Assembly: GCA_028694545.1 (NCBI GenBank) | Contig: JAQVKV010000011.1 | Span: 1 to 13,331, forward strand | DNA length: 13,331 nucleotides | From: Zavarzinia sp. | GTDB taxonomy: Bacteria; Pseudomonadota; Alphaproteobacteria; Zavarziniales; Zavarziniaceae | Direction of reading: 5' to 3' | Part shown: one piece after another, positions 6,710 through 13,308 of the stretch | Layout of the letters: the number at the start of each line of letters is the position of its first letter | Position numbering within the stretch: position 1 is the stretch's first letter | The notes under the pieces: generated by a model | The model's database searches: none | What the model was told of the DNA's origin: nothing | What the model saw: only the letters and a program-made list of their open reading frames with translations | Program-made: the position numbers and the translations under genes

Positions 6710-7675
6710 ATGACCCTCGACCCGCAGGCCAAGGCCATTCTTGACCAGGTCGCCCGCTCGCCCCTGCCGAAGATGCACGAGGTGCCGGCCAGCGTCGCCC
6801 GCCAGATGTTCGAGATGTCCTGCCAGTTGACGGACATGAAGAACCTGCCGATCGGCAAGGTCTCTGATCGCACCATCCCGGGCCCCGGAGGCGAGATCCC
6901 GATCCGCCTCTATGTCCCCGTCGCGGCCCCGGCCGGGCCCCTGCCGGTCCTCGTCTATATCCACGGCGGCGGCTTCGTGATCGGCAGCCTCGACACCCAT
7001 GACGGCACCTGCCGCCTGCTCGCCAACGAGGCGAAATGCCTCGTCGTCGCGGTCGACTACCGGCTGGCGCCGGAACACCGTTTCCCGTCCGCCCTCGATG
7101 ATTCGATCGCGGCGGTCGAATGGGTGGCCCAGAACGCGGGCGAGATCAACGCGGACCCGATGCGCATCGCGGTCGGCGGCGATTCCGCGGGCGGCAACCT
7201 CTCGGCCGCGGTCGCCCAGCATCTGCGCGACCGGGCCAGGACCGACAAGAGCGCCCCCAAGGTCGTGTTCCAGCTCCTGATCTATCCGGCGACCGACGCC
7301 CTGCACGAAGGCACCTCGCGCACGGCGAACGCGCAAGGATACATGCTGGACCAGGACCTGATGACGTGGTTCTTCATGCAGTACATCGGCGACGCGGAGA
7401 AGGCCGACCTCGCCGATCCCCGCATCTCGCCCCTGCGCCATCCCGATCTGTCGGGGCTGGGCGCCGTCCATGTGGTCGTCGCGGGCTTCGATCCCCTGCG
7501 CGACGAGGGCATCGCTTATGCGGAAGCACTGAAGGCGGCGGGCAATGACGTCACGCTGGCCAGTTTCCCTGGCCAGATCCACGGTTTCTGTTCGATGGCC
7601 GGCGTGATCCAGGAAGGGCGCACGGCGCTTTCCGGCGGGGCCGCCCGCCTGCGCGAGACTTTTGCGAAGCTCTGA
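6710..7675 (+). CDS. HSL-family alpha/beta hydrolase (esterase/lipase, family IV)
   Basis: A 321-residue cytoplasmic esterase of the hormone-sensitive-lipase group, hydrolysing short or medium acyl esters. The oxyanion motif is HGGGFVIGS from His85. The nucleophile elbow is GDSAGGN with Ser159. The acid is Asp261 (FDPLRDEG) and the base is His291 (QIHGF). An N-terminal cap helix (MTLDPQAKAILDQ) is typical and supports the ATG at 710 bases past 6000. GGA lies 7 bases before it, and 321 residues matches the family length. An in-frame ATG at 6698 adds four residues. It converges with the LysR gene, leaving a 10-bp gap. The spacer to the left has an inverted repeat that could regulate it. Confidence 0.92.
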   Translation: MTLDPQAKAILDQVARSPLPKMHEVPASVARQMFEMSCQLTDMKNLPIGKVSDRTIPGPGGEIPIRLYVPVAAPAGPLPVLVYIHGGGFVIGSLDTHDGTCRLLANEAKCLVVAVDYRLAPEHRFPSALDDSIAAVEWVAQNAGEINADPMRIAVGGDSAGGNLSAAVAQHLRDRARTDKSAPKVVFQLLIYPATDALHEGTSRTANAQGYMLDQDLMTWFFMQYIGDAEKADLADPRISPLRHPDLSGLGAVHVVVAGFDPLRDEGIAYAEALKAAGNDVTLASFPGQIHGFCSMAGVIQEGRTALSGGAARLRETFAKL

Positions 7676-7685
7676 CCGGCGTCGC

Positions 7686-8603
7686 TCAGGCGCGGGGCGC
7701 CCCCATCAGGGCGGCGCGCTCGCGCTTCATGAGGGCGCTGATCTGATCGATGGTGGCACGCAGGCGCGGCGCGTGGCGCAGGTCGCGGTGGACCGCCAGC
7801 CAGACTTCCCGCAACGGACAGGCGCCGGGCGCGGTCAGCCGCGTCAGGCCCTCTTCATCGCCGACGAAGCAGGGCAGCAGGGCAACACCGAGCCCGGCCT
7901 TCACCGCCGCGAGCTGAGCCGGCGTGCCGTCGACCCGCAAGGCCGGCCGCGCCCCGCGCGCGACCTGGGCAAACCATTGGGCATCCGGCGCGCCCGAGAG
8001 TTCGGGCGGCGGGCCGATCGCGTCGCAGCCCGCGAAAGTGCCAGGCCCGGGCGAGCGCCGCTCCTCGGGATCGAGCCCGGCAGAGAGCACGTAGCGCGGC
8101 GCCGCATAGACCGCGAAGGCGACGAAGGCCACGCGGCGCACGAAGAGTTCCGCCTGGTCGGGCAGGGCGAAACGCAGCGCGAGATCATTGTCGCGCCGGG
8201 CCAGCACTGGAGGCCGCTCGTCCGAGACGAGTTCGAGGGACAGCCCCGGATGGCTGGCAACGAAGGGCGCCAGCCGGGGGGCCAGAAAGGGCGCGATCAA
8301 CAGTTCGGGCGCCGAAAGCCTGAGCACGCCCTCGAGCGGCGTCGGCCCGCCCGCGAGTTCGACCGAAAGCTCCGCCATGGTGCCGGCCATATGCTCGGCG
8401 GCGGCGACCACGCGGGTGCCGATCTCGGTCGCCACCAACCCGGTACCCCGGCGCTCGAACAAAGGCTGCCCGATCGAAGCCTCGAGCGCGGCGAGGCGCC
8501 GGCCCATGGTCGACTGATTGAGGCCCAGCGCACGACCGGCGGCGGTCAGCGTGCCATGGCGGGCGATCGCCAATGCGATCTTGAGGTCGTCCCAGTCCTG
8601 CAT
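7686..8603 (-). CDS. LysR family transcriptional regulator
   Basis: 305 residues, the usual length. The N-terminal winged helix-turn-helix reads DDLKIALAIARHGTLTAAGRALGLNQSTMGRRLAALE, given here in outline with its core at TLTAAGRALGLNQSTMG (about 18-34). It is followed by GQPLFERRGTGLVAT and a C-terminal effector-binding domain with LRLSAPELL. ATG 8603 (MQDWDDLK) is preferred over an in-frame TTG at 8612, which lacks a ribosome site. It is divergent from the SDR at 8657 across a 53-bp gap. By the usual LysR rule it probably controls that SDR and itself in response to a small metabolite not identifiable from sequence. Confidence 0.9.
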   Translation of the reverse strand: MQDWDDLKIALAIARHGTLTAAGRALGLNQSTMGRRLAALEASIGQPLFERRGTGLVATEIGTRVVAAAEHMAGTMAELSVELAGGPTPLEGVLRLSAPELLIAPFLAPRLAPFVASHPGLSLELVSDERPPVLARRDNDLALRFALPDQAELFVRRVAFVAFAVYAAPRYVLSAGLDPEERRSPGPGTFAGCDAIGPPPELSGAPDAQWFAQVARGARPALRVDGTPAQLAAVKAGLGVALLPCFVGDEEGLTRLTAPGACPLREVWLAVHRDLRHAPRLRATIDQISALMKRERAALMGAPRA

Positions 8604-8624
8604 GACTCTCAAAAGAAAAACGAA

Positions 8625-8637
8625 TCGCTTCGGCGAA
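8625..8637. promoter_or_regulatory. Candidate LysR-type box (T-N11-A) in divergent gap
   Basis: TCGC-TTCG-GCGA (8625-8636) is a short perfect dyad that also fits the generic LysR box T-N11-A (T8625 to A8637). It lies centrally in the 53-bp gap between the LysR gene and the divergent SDR, where an autoregulatory site is expected. Such short motifs are common by chance, so the positional argument carries most of the weight. Confidence 0.33.
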
Positions 8638-8656
8638 ACATCCCGGGGGAACCATC

Positions 8657-9427
8657 ATGACATCGAAACTCTTCGACATGGCGGGCAAGGTCGCCGTCGT
8701 CACCGGCTCAAGCCGGGGCATCGGCCGCGCTATCGCGATCGAACTGGCCAGGGCGGGCGCCCGGGTGGTTGTCTCCAGCCGCAAGGCGGACGCCTGCAAC
8801 AAGGTGCGCGACGAGATCGCGGCCGAGGGCGGCGAAGCCGTGGTCATCCCCTGCAATATTTCGTCCCGCGATGATTGCGTGGCCCTGATCGAGGGCGCGC
8901 TGGACTGTTTCGGCCGACTGGACGCGCTGGTGTGCAATGCCGCCGTCAATCCTTACTTCGGTCCCATCGCCGATGTGCCGGATGCCGCGTTCGACAAGAT
9001 CATGGCGTCCAACATCAAGTCGAACCTGTGGTTGTGCCAATTGGCGCGGCCGGCGCTGGCGGCACGGGGCGGCGCCATCCTCATCATTTCGTCGATCGGG
9101 GGCCTGCGTGGCTCCGCCCTGCTCGGCGCCTATTGCATCTCGAAGGCGGCGGACATGCAGCTCGCCCGCAATCTCGCGGTCGAATGGGGCGCGGAAAACA
9201 TCCGCACCAATTGCATCGCACCCGGCCTGATCCGCACCGATTTCGCCCGCGCTCTCTGGGAGAACCCGGATATCGAGCGCGAAGTCCTGCGCAATTGCCC
9301 GGCGGGACGTATCGGCGAACCCGAGGACATCGCGGGCGCGGCCCTTTTCCTGGTCTCGGATGCCGGGCGCTATACCAACGGACAGACGCTGGCGATCGAC
9401 GGCGGCGTCACCATTGCCGGGGGGTGA
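8657..9427 (+). CDS. Classical SDR family oxidoreductase (DHRS4-like)
   Basis: 256 residues. TGSSRGIG (16-23) is the cofactor loop and VSSRKAD after beta-2 has an Arg that favours NADP(H). NAAVNPYFGPI closely resembles DHRS4/peroxisomal carbonyl reductases (NAAVNPFFG). The catalytic residues are Asn119, Ser146 (ISSIGG), Tyr159 and Lys163 (YCISK). The loop APGLIRTDFARALWEN is also DHRS4-like. The likely role is reduction or oxidation of a carbonyl/hydroxy compound, perhaps a lipid-derived one. GGGGGAA lies about 5 bases before the ATG. It is probably the target of the divergent LysR regulator. Confidence 0.92.
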   Translation: MTSKLFDMAGKVAVVTGSSRGIGRAIAIELARAGARVVVSSRKADACNKVRDEIAAEGGEAVVIPCNISSRDDCVALIEGALDCFGRLDALVCNAAVNPYFGPIADVPDAAFDKIMASNIKSNLWLCQLARPALAARGGAILIISSIGGLRGSALLGAYCISKAADMQLARNLAVEWGAENIRTNCIAPGLIRTDFARALWENPDIEREVLRNCPAGRIGEPEDIAGAALFLVSDAGRYTNGQTLAIDGGVTIAGG

Positions 9428-9470
9428 GACCCACGGCGCGATCCCGCTGCCACACCATGGTAAGAATCGC

Positions 9471-9488
9471 ATTTCGCACTTGCAAAAT
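9471..9488. promoter_or_regulatory. Operator-like dyad upstream of the Sel1-protease gene
   Basis: ATTTCGCA-CT-TGCAAAAT is an 8-bp inverted repeat with one mismatch and a 2-bp spacer, in a local AT-rich island. With a start of transcription near 9527 its centre would be at about -47, a position typical of an activator. No regulator family is recognised from it. Confidence 0.35.
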
Positions 9489-9513
9489 CGTCGCTACTCG
9501 CTACCAGCCATAC

Positions 9514-9519
9514 TAGAAT
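9514..9519 (+). promoter_or_regulatory. Candidate -10 box TAGAAT
   Basis: TAGAAT matches TATAAT at five of six positions in an otherwise GC-rich context. The seven bases that follow place the likely first transcribed base at A9527, the A of an ATG. No good -35 is present at 17 bp, which fits a promoter needing an activator or one that is simply weak. Confidence 0.33.
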
Positions 9520-9526
9520 AGATCCC

Positions 9527-9583
9527 ATGAACGTTTTCGAGTTCCGCCTGTGCCGGAACTTACGCTCGGTGCTTCTGCCATGA
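9527..9583 (+). CDS. Possible 18-residue leader peptide, overlapping the next start
   Basis: ATG 9527 opens a frame MNVFEFRLCRNLRSVLLP whose TGA (9581-9583) overlaps the ATG of the protease gene (9580, ATGA). The protease start has no good Shine-Dalgarno, so coupling to this short frame could load ribosomes onto it. The ORF itself lacks a ribosome site and would have to be translated from a leaderless transcript. It is not similar to known amino-acid attenuator leaders. Chance occurrence is possible. Confidence 0.28.
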   Translation: MNVFEFRLCRNLRSVLLP

Positions 9584-11454
9584 ACCCCTCTGGTCGCCGC
9601 AGCCCGCTATTTGCTGCCGGCGCGGTCGCCGCGTGCGGCTTGCTTGCCTTGACCGTCGCCGTGATTCCCGCCTTCGCGGCCACCTATCAGGAAGGGTTTA
9701 CCGCCTACGAGCACGGCGCCTTCGACAAGGCCTACGAGATCTGGCTGCCCCTGGCCGAGGACGGGGATTCCGACGCCCAGTTCGGCGTCGGCGTCATTCT
9801 CGACAATGGTCAGGGCGTGCCCGAAAACGACGCCGAGGCGGCCAAATGGTATCGCCTGGCGGCCGAACGCGGCAATCCGGACGCCCAGTTCAACCTCGCC
9901 CTGCTCTACGACAACGGCAAGGGCGTGCCCGCGAACAAGGAAGAAGCGGCCTTCTGGTACGGCAAGGCGGCGGAGCGCGGCCATGTCGGCGCGCAATACA
10001 ATCTCGCCCTCATGCTCGAGAGCGGGGACGGTATCCTGCGCGACGCGGCCGCCGCCGCCGTCTGGTATCGCCGCGCGGCGGAACAGGGCCACACCAAGGC
10101 GCAGAACAATCTGGGCGTGCTCTACGACAAGGGCATCGGTGTCGCCGAGGACAAGGCGGAAGCCGCCAAATGGTACCGCAAGGCCGCCGAGCAGGGTTTC
10201 TCGCGCGCCCAGTTCAATCTGGGCGTGATGTACGACTTCGGCACCGGCGTGCCCATCGACGATCTCGAGGCCGCCAAATGGTACCGCAAGGCGGCCGAAC
10301 AGGGCGACATGGAGGCCCAGTTCAACCTGGCCCTGATGCTGGACACCGGCGAGGGCATGCCGCCCAACAAGTCGGAAGCCGCCTTCTGGTATCGCAAGGC
10401 CGCCGAAAAGGGCAATGCGGCCGCCCAGAACAATCTGGGCGTCCTGCTCGATTCCGGCGACGGCATTCCCCGCGCCCCGGGCGAGGCGGCCTATTGGTAC
10501 GAACAGGCCGCGCAATCGGGCAATACCAGCGCCATGCGCAATCTCGCCGCCCTGTTCCGCGACGGCCAGGGCGTGCCGCAGGATCTGGTCGAGGCCTACA
10601 AATGGTTCTCGATCGCGATCGATTCCATGGGCTCCGGCCCCGAGCGCGAGGCGACGCTCGAGGATCGTGCCGCCGTTTCCGAACGCATGGAGCGGGCCGA
10701 GACACGCGAGGCCCGGCGCCGCGCCGACGAATGGCTGCGCCGGGCGGGCCCGGGCAGTGCCGCGCCGCGCGTCGCCAGCACGGGCCCCGCCGAAGCCCCC
10801 TCGCCCGAACGGGCGCGGACCGAACTGGATTCGACCGGCTCCGGCTTCTTCGTCACGGCCAGCGGCCTCGTCGTCACCAACCACCATGTCGTCGCCGCCT
10901 GCGCCGACCTGAAGCTGCGCCTCGGGCGCGAGGCGATCGGCACGGCGACCGTGCTCGCCGCCGACGCGGCCCACGACCTCGCCCTGCTGCGCTCGAACGC
11001 GCGGCCGCCAAGCCGGGCGATCTTCCGCATGGGCAAGGACGTCCGTCCGGGCGACGACGTCGTCGCCATCGGCTATCCCCTGCGCGGCCTGCTGTCGTCG
11101 GAAGCCAATGTCACCACGGGCACGATCAGCGCCAACGCGGGCCTGCGCGACGATCCGAACTATTTCCAGATCTCGGCGCCGGTGCAGCCGGGCAATTCGG
11201 GCGGACCGCTGCTCGACCGCGCGGGCCACGTGGTCGGCGTCGTCTCGGCGAAGCTCGACGCGCTCGAAGTGGTGGACGCCTATGGCGATATTCCGCAGAA
11301 CGTGAATTTCGCCATCAAGGGCCATGTCGTCGCCACCTTCCTGAACCGGGCGCAGATCACTCCCGTCGCCGCCGACAGCACCATGGTCCTGCCGGCCGCC
11401 GACGTCGGCGAGATCGCCCAGCGCTATACGGTGTTGGTCGAATGCTGGAAATGA
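9580..11454 (+). CDS. Secreted Sel1-repeat protein fused to S1 trypsin-like serine protease
   Basis: 624 residues from ATG 9580. A Sec signal (hydrophobic 10-33, likely cleavage after AFA at 33) supports this start over GTG 9550. Residues 35-62 form a partial repeat. Eight Sel1-like repeats of exactly 36 residues then run from 63 to 350 (pattern AQFNLALLYDNGKGVP...EAAKWYRKAAEQG). An acidic/basic linker follows. A protease domain of the HtrA-like trypsin fold fills about 418-600: His436 in TNHHVV, Asp466 in HDLALL and Ser540 in QPGNSGGPL, so the triad is complete. There is no PDZ domain; the tail ends VLVECWK. Sel1 arrays bind partner proteins, so this is probably a periplasmic protease with a built-in substrate or partner scaffold. 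It overlaps the MOSC gene by four bases. Confidence 0.92.
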   Translation: MNPSGRRSPLFAAGAVAACGLLALTVAVIPAFAATYQEGFTAYEHGAFDKAYEIWLPLAEDGDSDAQFGVGVILDNGQGVPENDAEAAKWYRLAAERGNPDAQFNLALLYDNGKGVPANKEEAAFWYGKAAERGHVGAQYNLALMLESGDGILRDAAAAAVWYRRAAEQGHTKAQNNLGVLYDKGIGVAEDKAEAAKWYRKAAEQGFSRAQFNLGVMYDFGTGVPIDDLEAAKWYRKAAEQGDMEAQFNLALMLDTGEGMPPNKSEAAFWYRKAAEKGNAAAQNNLGVLLDSGDGIPRAPGEAAYWYEQAAQSGNTSAMRNLAALFRDGQGVPQDLVEAYKWFSIAIDSMGSGPEREATLEDRAAVSERMERAETREARRRADEWLRRAGPGSAAPRVASTGPAEAPSPERARTELDSTGSGFFVTASGLVVTNHHVVAACADLKLRLGREAIGTATVLAADAAHDLALLRSNARPPSRAIFRMGKDVRPGDDVVAIGYPLRGLLSSEANVTTGTISANAGLRDDPNYFQISAPVQPGNSGGPLLDRAGHVVGVVSAKLDALEVVDAYGDIPQNVNFAIKGHVVATFLNRAQITPVAADSTMVLPAADVGEIAQRYTVLVECWK

Positions 11455-11894
11455 CCGGCCGCCTGATCGGCATCGCGCGGCGCGCGGCGAAACGCGCGCC
11501 GATGGAAGTGCTCGAACGCGCCCTCGTCAGCCTCGAAGCCGGCGTCGAGGGCGATTTCCGGGGCAAACCGGGCAAGCGTCAGGTCACCGTGCTGTCCGCC
11601 GAAGCCTTCGCCGCCGCCATCGCCGACATCGATCCGGCCCCCGACCATGCCCCCTGGACCCTGCGCCGCGCCAATCTCCTCGTCGAGGGCGTGACCCTGC
11701 CGCGCACGGCGGGCGCGCGTATCGCCATCGGCGCCCTCGTGCTCGAGGTGACGGGCGAAACCGATCCGTGCCAGCGCATGGACGAGCAATTGCCCGGCCT
11801 GACCAAAGCCCTCGTGCCGGACTGGCGGGGTGGCGTTACCTGCCGGGTGATCACCCCCGCGACCGTCGCCCTGGGCGATCCGGTCAGCGCCTGA
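11451..11894 (+). CDS. MOSC domain-containing protein
   Basis: 147 residues comprising a single MOSC domain (molybdenum cofactor sulfurase C-terminal fold). Features are GVEGDFRGKPGKRQVTVLS (31-49), with the conserved G-x-x-G-D, and TGETDPCQRMDE with the conserved Cys107 proposed as sulfur carrier or molybdenum ligand. The family includes YiiM-type proteins that reduce N-hydroxylated compounds and others that carry sulfur to metal centres. The start overlaps the protease stop (ATGA), with GGAA immediately upstream. ATG 11442 would add three residues. Coupling to a secreted protease has no obvious functional reason. No other molybdenum genes lie nearby. Confidence 0.88.
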   Translation: MTGRLIGIARRAAKRAPMEVLERALVSLEAGVEGDFRGKPGKRQVTVLSAEAFAAAIADIDPAPDHAPWTLRRANLLVEGVTLPRTAGARIAIGALVLEVTGETDPCQRMDEQLPGLTKALVPDWRGGVTCRVITPATVALGDPVSA

Positions 11895-11921
11895 ACGCCC
11901 GCCTTGACCTGAACGGCCGCC

Positions 11922-12899
11922 TTACGGCCGCACCAGGGGCGCCTCGACCCCGTCGTCGTTCTGGTGCATCTCGAGTTCGGCGAAGGACTTGATCAGGAAC
12001 ATGTTGAGATTGAAGAAGCGGCCGGCGCGGGTTGTGAAACTGCCGCCGACGATATGATTGAGGAAGCGCAGCATGTCGGCACCGTCGAGCTTGCGCCCGC
12101 CTTCCGCCCCCAGCTTCGCCGACTGGCGCCCGGCATAGTCCGTGTCGAGCCCTGCCGAGGACAGGAGATCGGCATCGTTCAGCAGCCCGGCCATGCGCAG
12201 CAGGCGCCGGTCCTCGGCCAAGGGCCGCAGCTCCGCGAAGACCTGGGTATCGACCGGCCCTTCCGATCCGTAGAAGGCGGCGCCGTGCAGCGCCTTCATG
12301 TAGAGGTTCGGCCCCGCCGGATCGGTCGCGAGGACGATCGCGCGAATGGCGGCAATGTCGGCCTCGCCGATACCGGACCTGATGAAGACCGGTACCGCCG
12401 CCTCGATCGCAATGCTCTCGAGGCGGAAACGCGTGGCTCCGTTCATGGTGCCGTCATGCTCGAAATCATGGATCAGGGCGGCGAGGGTCAGCAGCCCGCG
12501 CTCATGCGCGTCCAGCCGGACCTGGGTCGCCACCCGGTCGTTGCGCAGGGCGAGGTAATGCGCGTTCAGCAGCACCTCGAGGGTGTGGTGGGCGTTGTGA
12601 TAGGGGTTCACCGGTACCGGCGTGTCGCGCCGCTCCATGACGGCGGCGATGTGGCGCGCGGCAAGGCGGTAGGGATGATCCGGCCCGAAGCCGTTCCGCG
12701 CCAGGACCCATTCGGCGACCGGGCCCAGCTTCGGCACGGGCAGGGACTCAAGCAGCGTATAGGTCCGCACCATGGTCTGTGCGACCCGGCGCGCGGTCCG
12801 TCCCTCGACCAGGGCAAAAGGTTCCGCCCCGAGATCGAGCCCGGCGGCCGGGGCCGTTTCCGCGAAGCCGGACAGGGTCTCGCGCTCGCCGGCCGGCAT
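11922..12899 (-). CDS. Class I (eukaryotic-type) 3',5'-cyclic nucleotide phosphodiesterase homologue
   Basis: 325 residues if started at ATG 12899, which follows a G-rich stretch. ATG 12941 would add a Cys-rich 14-residue leader. Two class I PDE signatures are visible: YHNAHHTLEVLLN (Y100-H101-N102-x2-H105) and HDFEHDGTMN (144-153), which fits the PROSITE-type HD-x2-H-x-G-x2-N. The ATDP of IVLATDP matches the ATD motif of the family, and ADL in LLNDADLLSS supplies Asp244. His101 would be the proton donor and His105, His144, Asp145 and Asp244 the two-metal site. The invariant C-terminal glutamine of animal PDEs is not evident, so nucleotide choice may differ. No membrane segment or GAF/REC domain is seen. 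It probably hydrolyses cAMP or cGMP in the cytoplasm. Convergent with the MOSC gene across 27 bp. Confidence 0.83.
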   Translation of the reverse strand: MPAGERETLSGFAETAPAAGLDLGAEPFALVEGRTARRVAQTMVRTYTLLESLPVPKLGPVAEWVLARNGFGPDHPYRLAARHIAAVMERRDTPVPVNPYHNAHHTLEVLLNAHYLALRNDRVATQVRLDAHERGLLTLAALIHDFEHDGTMNGATRFRLESIAIEAAVPVFIRSGIGEADIAAIRAIVLATDPAGPNLYMKALHGAAFYGSEGPVDTQVFAELRPLAEDRRLLRMAGLLNDADLLSSAGLDTDYAGRQSAKLGAEGGRKLDGADMLRFLNHIVGGSFTTRAGRFFNLNMFLIKSFAELEMHQNDDGVEAPLVRP

Positions 12900-12941
12900 C
12901 AAATCGCCCACCCCCGCGCGGCAGCGACAGCACCGGGACAT

Positions 12942-13308
12942 CCGATCGATGGGAAACCAGACATGGAAAGATACCCGCCCTGCCGAAACCGAGGTCTATT
13001 CGGACATCCTGCGGGCCCGTGCCGTCTGTGACCGGGATCACATATGGCCGTTTTTGCGCCCGATGGCTGCCATGCGGTGAAAAGAGATCGAGGACCGGCC
13101 GAAAGCGACCCCGGTCCCCGGGCGACGCTTCACGTTAGACGAATTGCCCGACACCGCAACAGCGTGAGAAGCATCGGAAATGAACATGTTTGAGACAGCG
13201 GCCTCTTTCACCGCAGCCCGGACTTGAGCTAATCACCTTGGTGGGGGAATTGTCGCCGAACCGGGCCACCACGCCCCCGCGCCCCTTGCGATCCGAACAG
13301 GAAGCAGA
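12942..13308. other. 367-bp non-coding spacer between divergent genes
   Basis: No convincing gene is seen. The spacer holds a perfect CRP-type site (13027-13042) and an 8-bp palindrome AACATGTT (13183-13190). Short frames of 43 codons (from 12949) and 15 codons (from 13181) lack ribosome sites or homology. The segment 13081-13308 is less GC-biased than the genes, but I find no convincing -35/-10 pair, tRNA or terminator in it. Confidence 0.6.
13027..13042. promoter_or_regulatory. Perfect CRP (cAMP receptor protein) core site
   Basis: TGTGACCGGGATCACA has both pentamers of the CRP consensus TGTGA-N6-TCACA without mismatch. Read on the minus strand the inner bases are TC..., as in the E. coli consensus (TGTGATC). 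Its centre lies 136 bp upstream of the ATG at 12899, or 94 bp from the ATG at 12941, of the phosphodiesterase gene, and 274 bp from the start at 13309. A role at the phosphodiesterase promoter is favoured by distance. I cannot place its -10 with confidence. Confidence 0.68.

Noticed and set aside
9607..11325. 572-codon minus-strand open frame across the Sel1-protease gene
   Set aside because: It is the mirror of the periodic Sel1 repeats, which explains its own periodic look. The sense strand has a signal peptide, repeats and a full catalytic triad.
11914..11930. CGGCCG-CCTTA-CGGCCG hairpin between the convergent MOSC and phosphodiesterase genes as a terminator
   Set aside because: The stem is only 6 bp, there is no U-tract on either strand, and it overlaps the phosphodiesterase stop codon.
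12900..12941. Upstream extension of the phosphodiesterase with a Cys-rich start (MSRCCRCRAG)
   Set aside because: ATG 12941 has no convincing ribosome site and the added residues look unlike a protein N-terminus; ATG 12899 after a G-rich stretch is preferred, though not proven.
11964..13031. 355-codon plus-strand open frame opposite the phosphodiesterase
   Set aside because: The minus strand carries the conserved PDE signatures, and the plus frame has no recognisable domain or ribosome site.
12949..13080. 43-codon plus-strand frame (MGNQTWKDTRPAE...) in the right-hand spacer
   Set aside because: No ribosome site, no similarity I recognise, and it runs through the CRP-type site, which argues for regulatory DNA.
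13181..13228. 15-codon frame MNMFETAASFTAART as a leader peptide
   Set aside because: Only a GGAA touching the ATG, no run of regulatory codons and no adjacent terminator/antiterminator hairpins; chance is the simpler reading.
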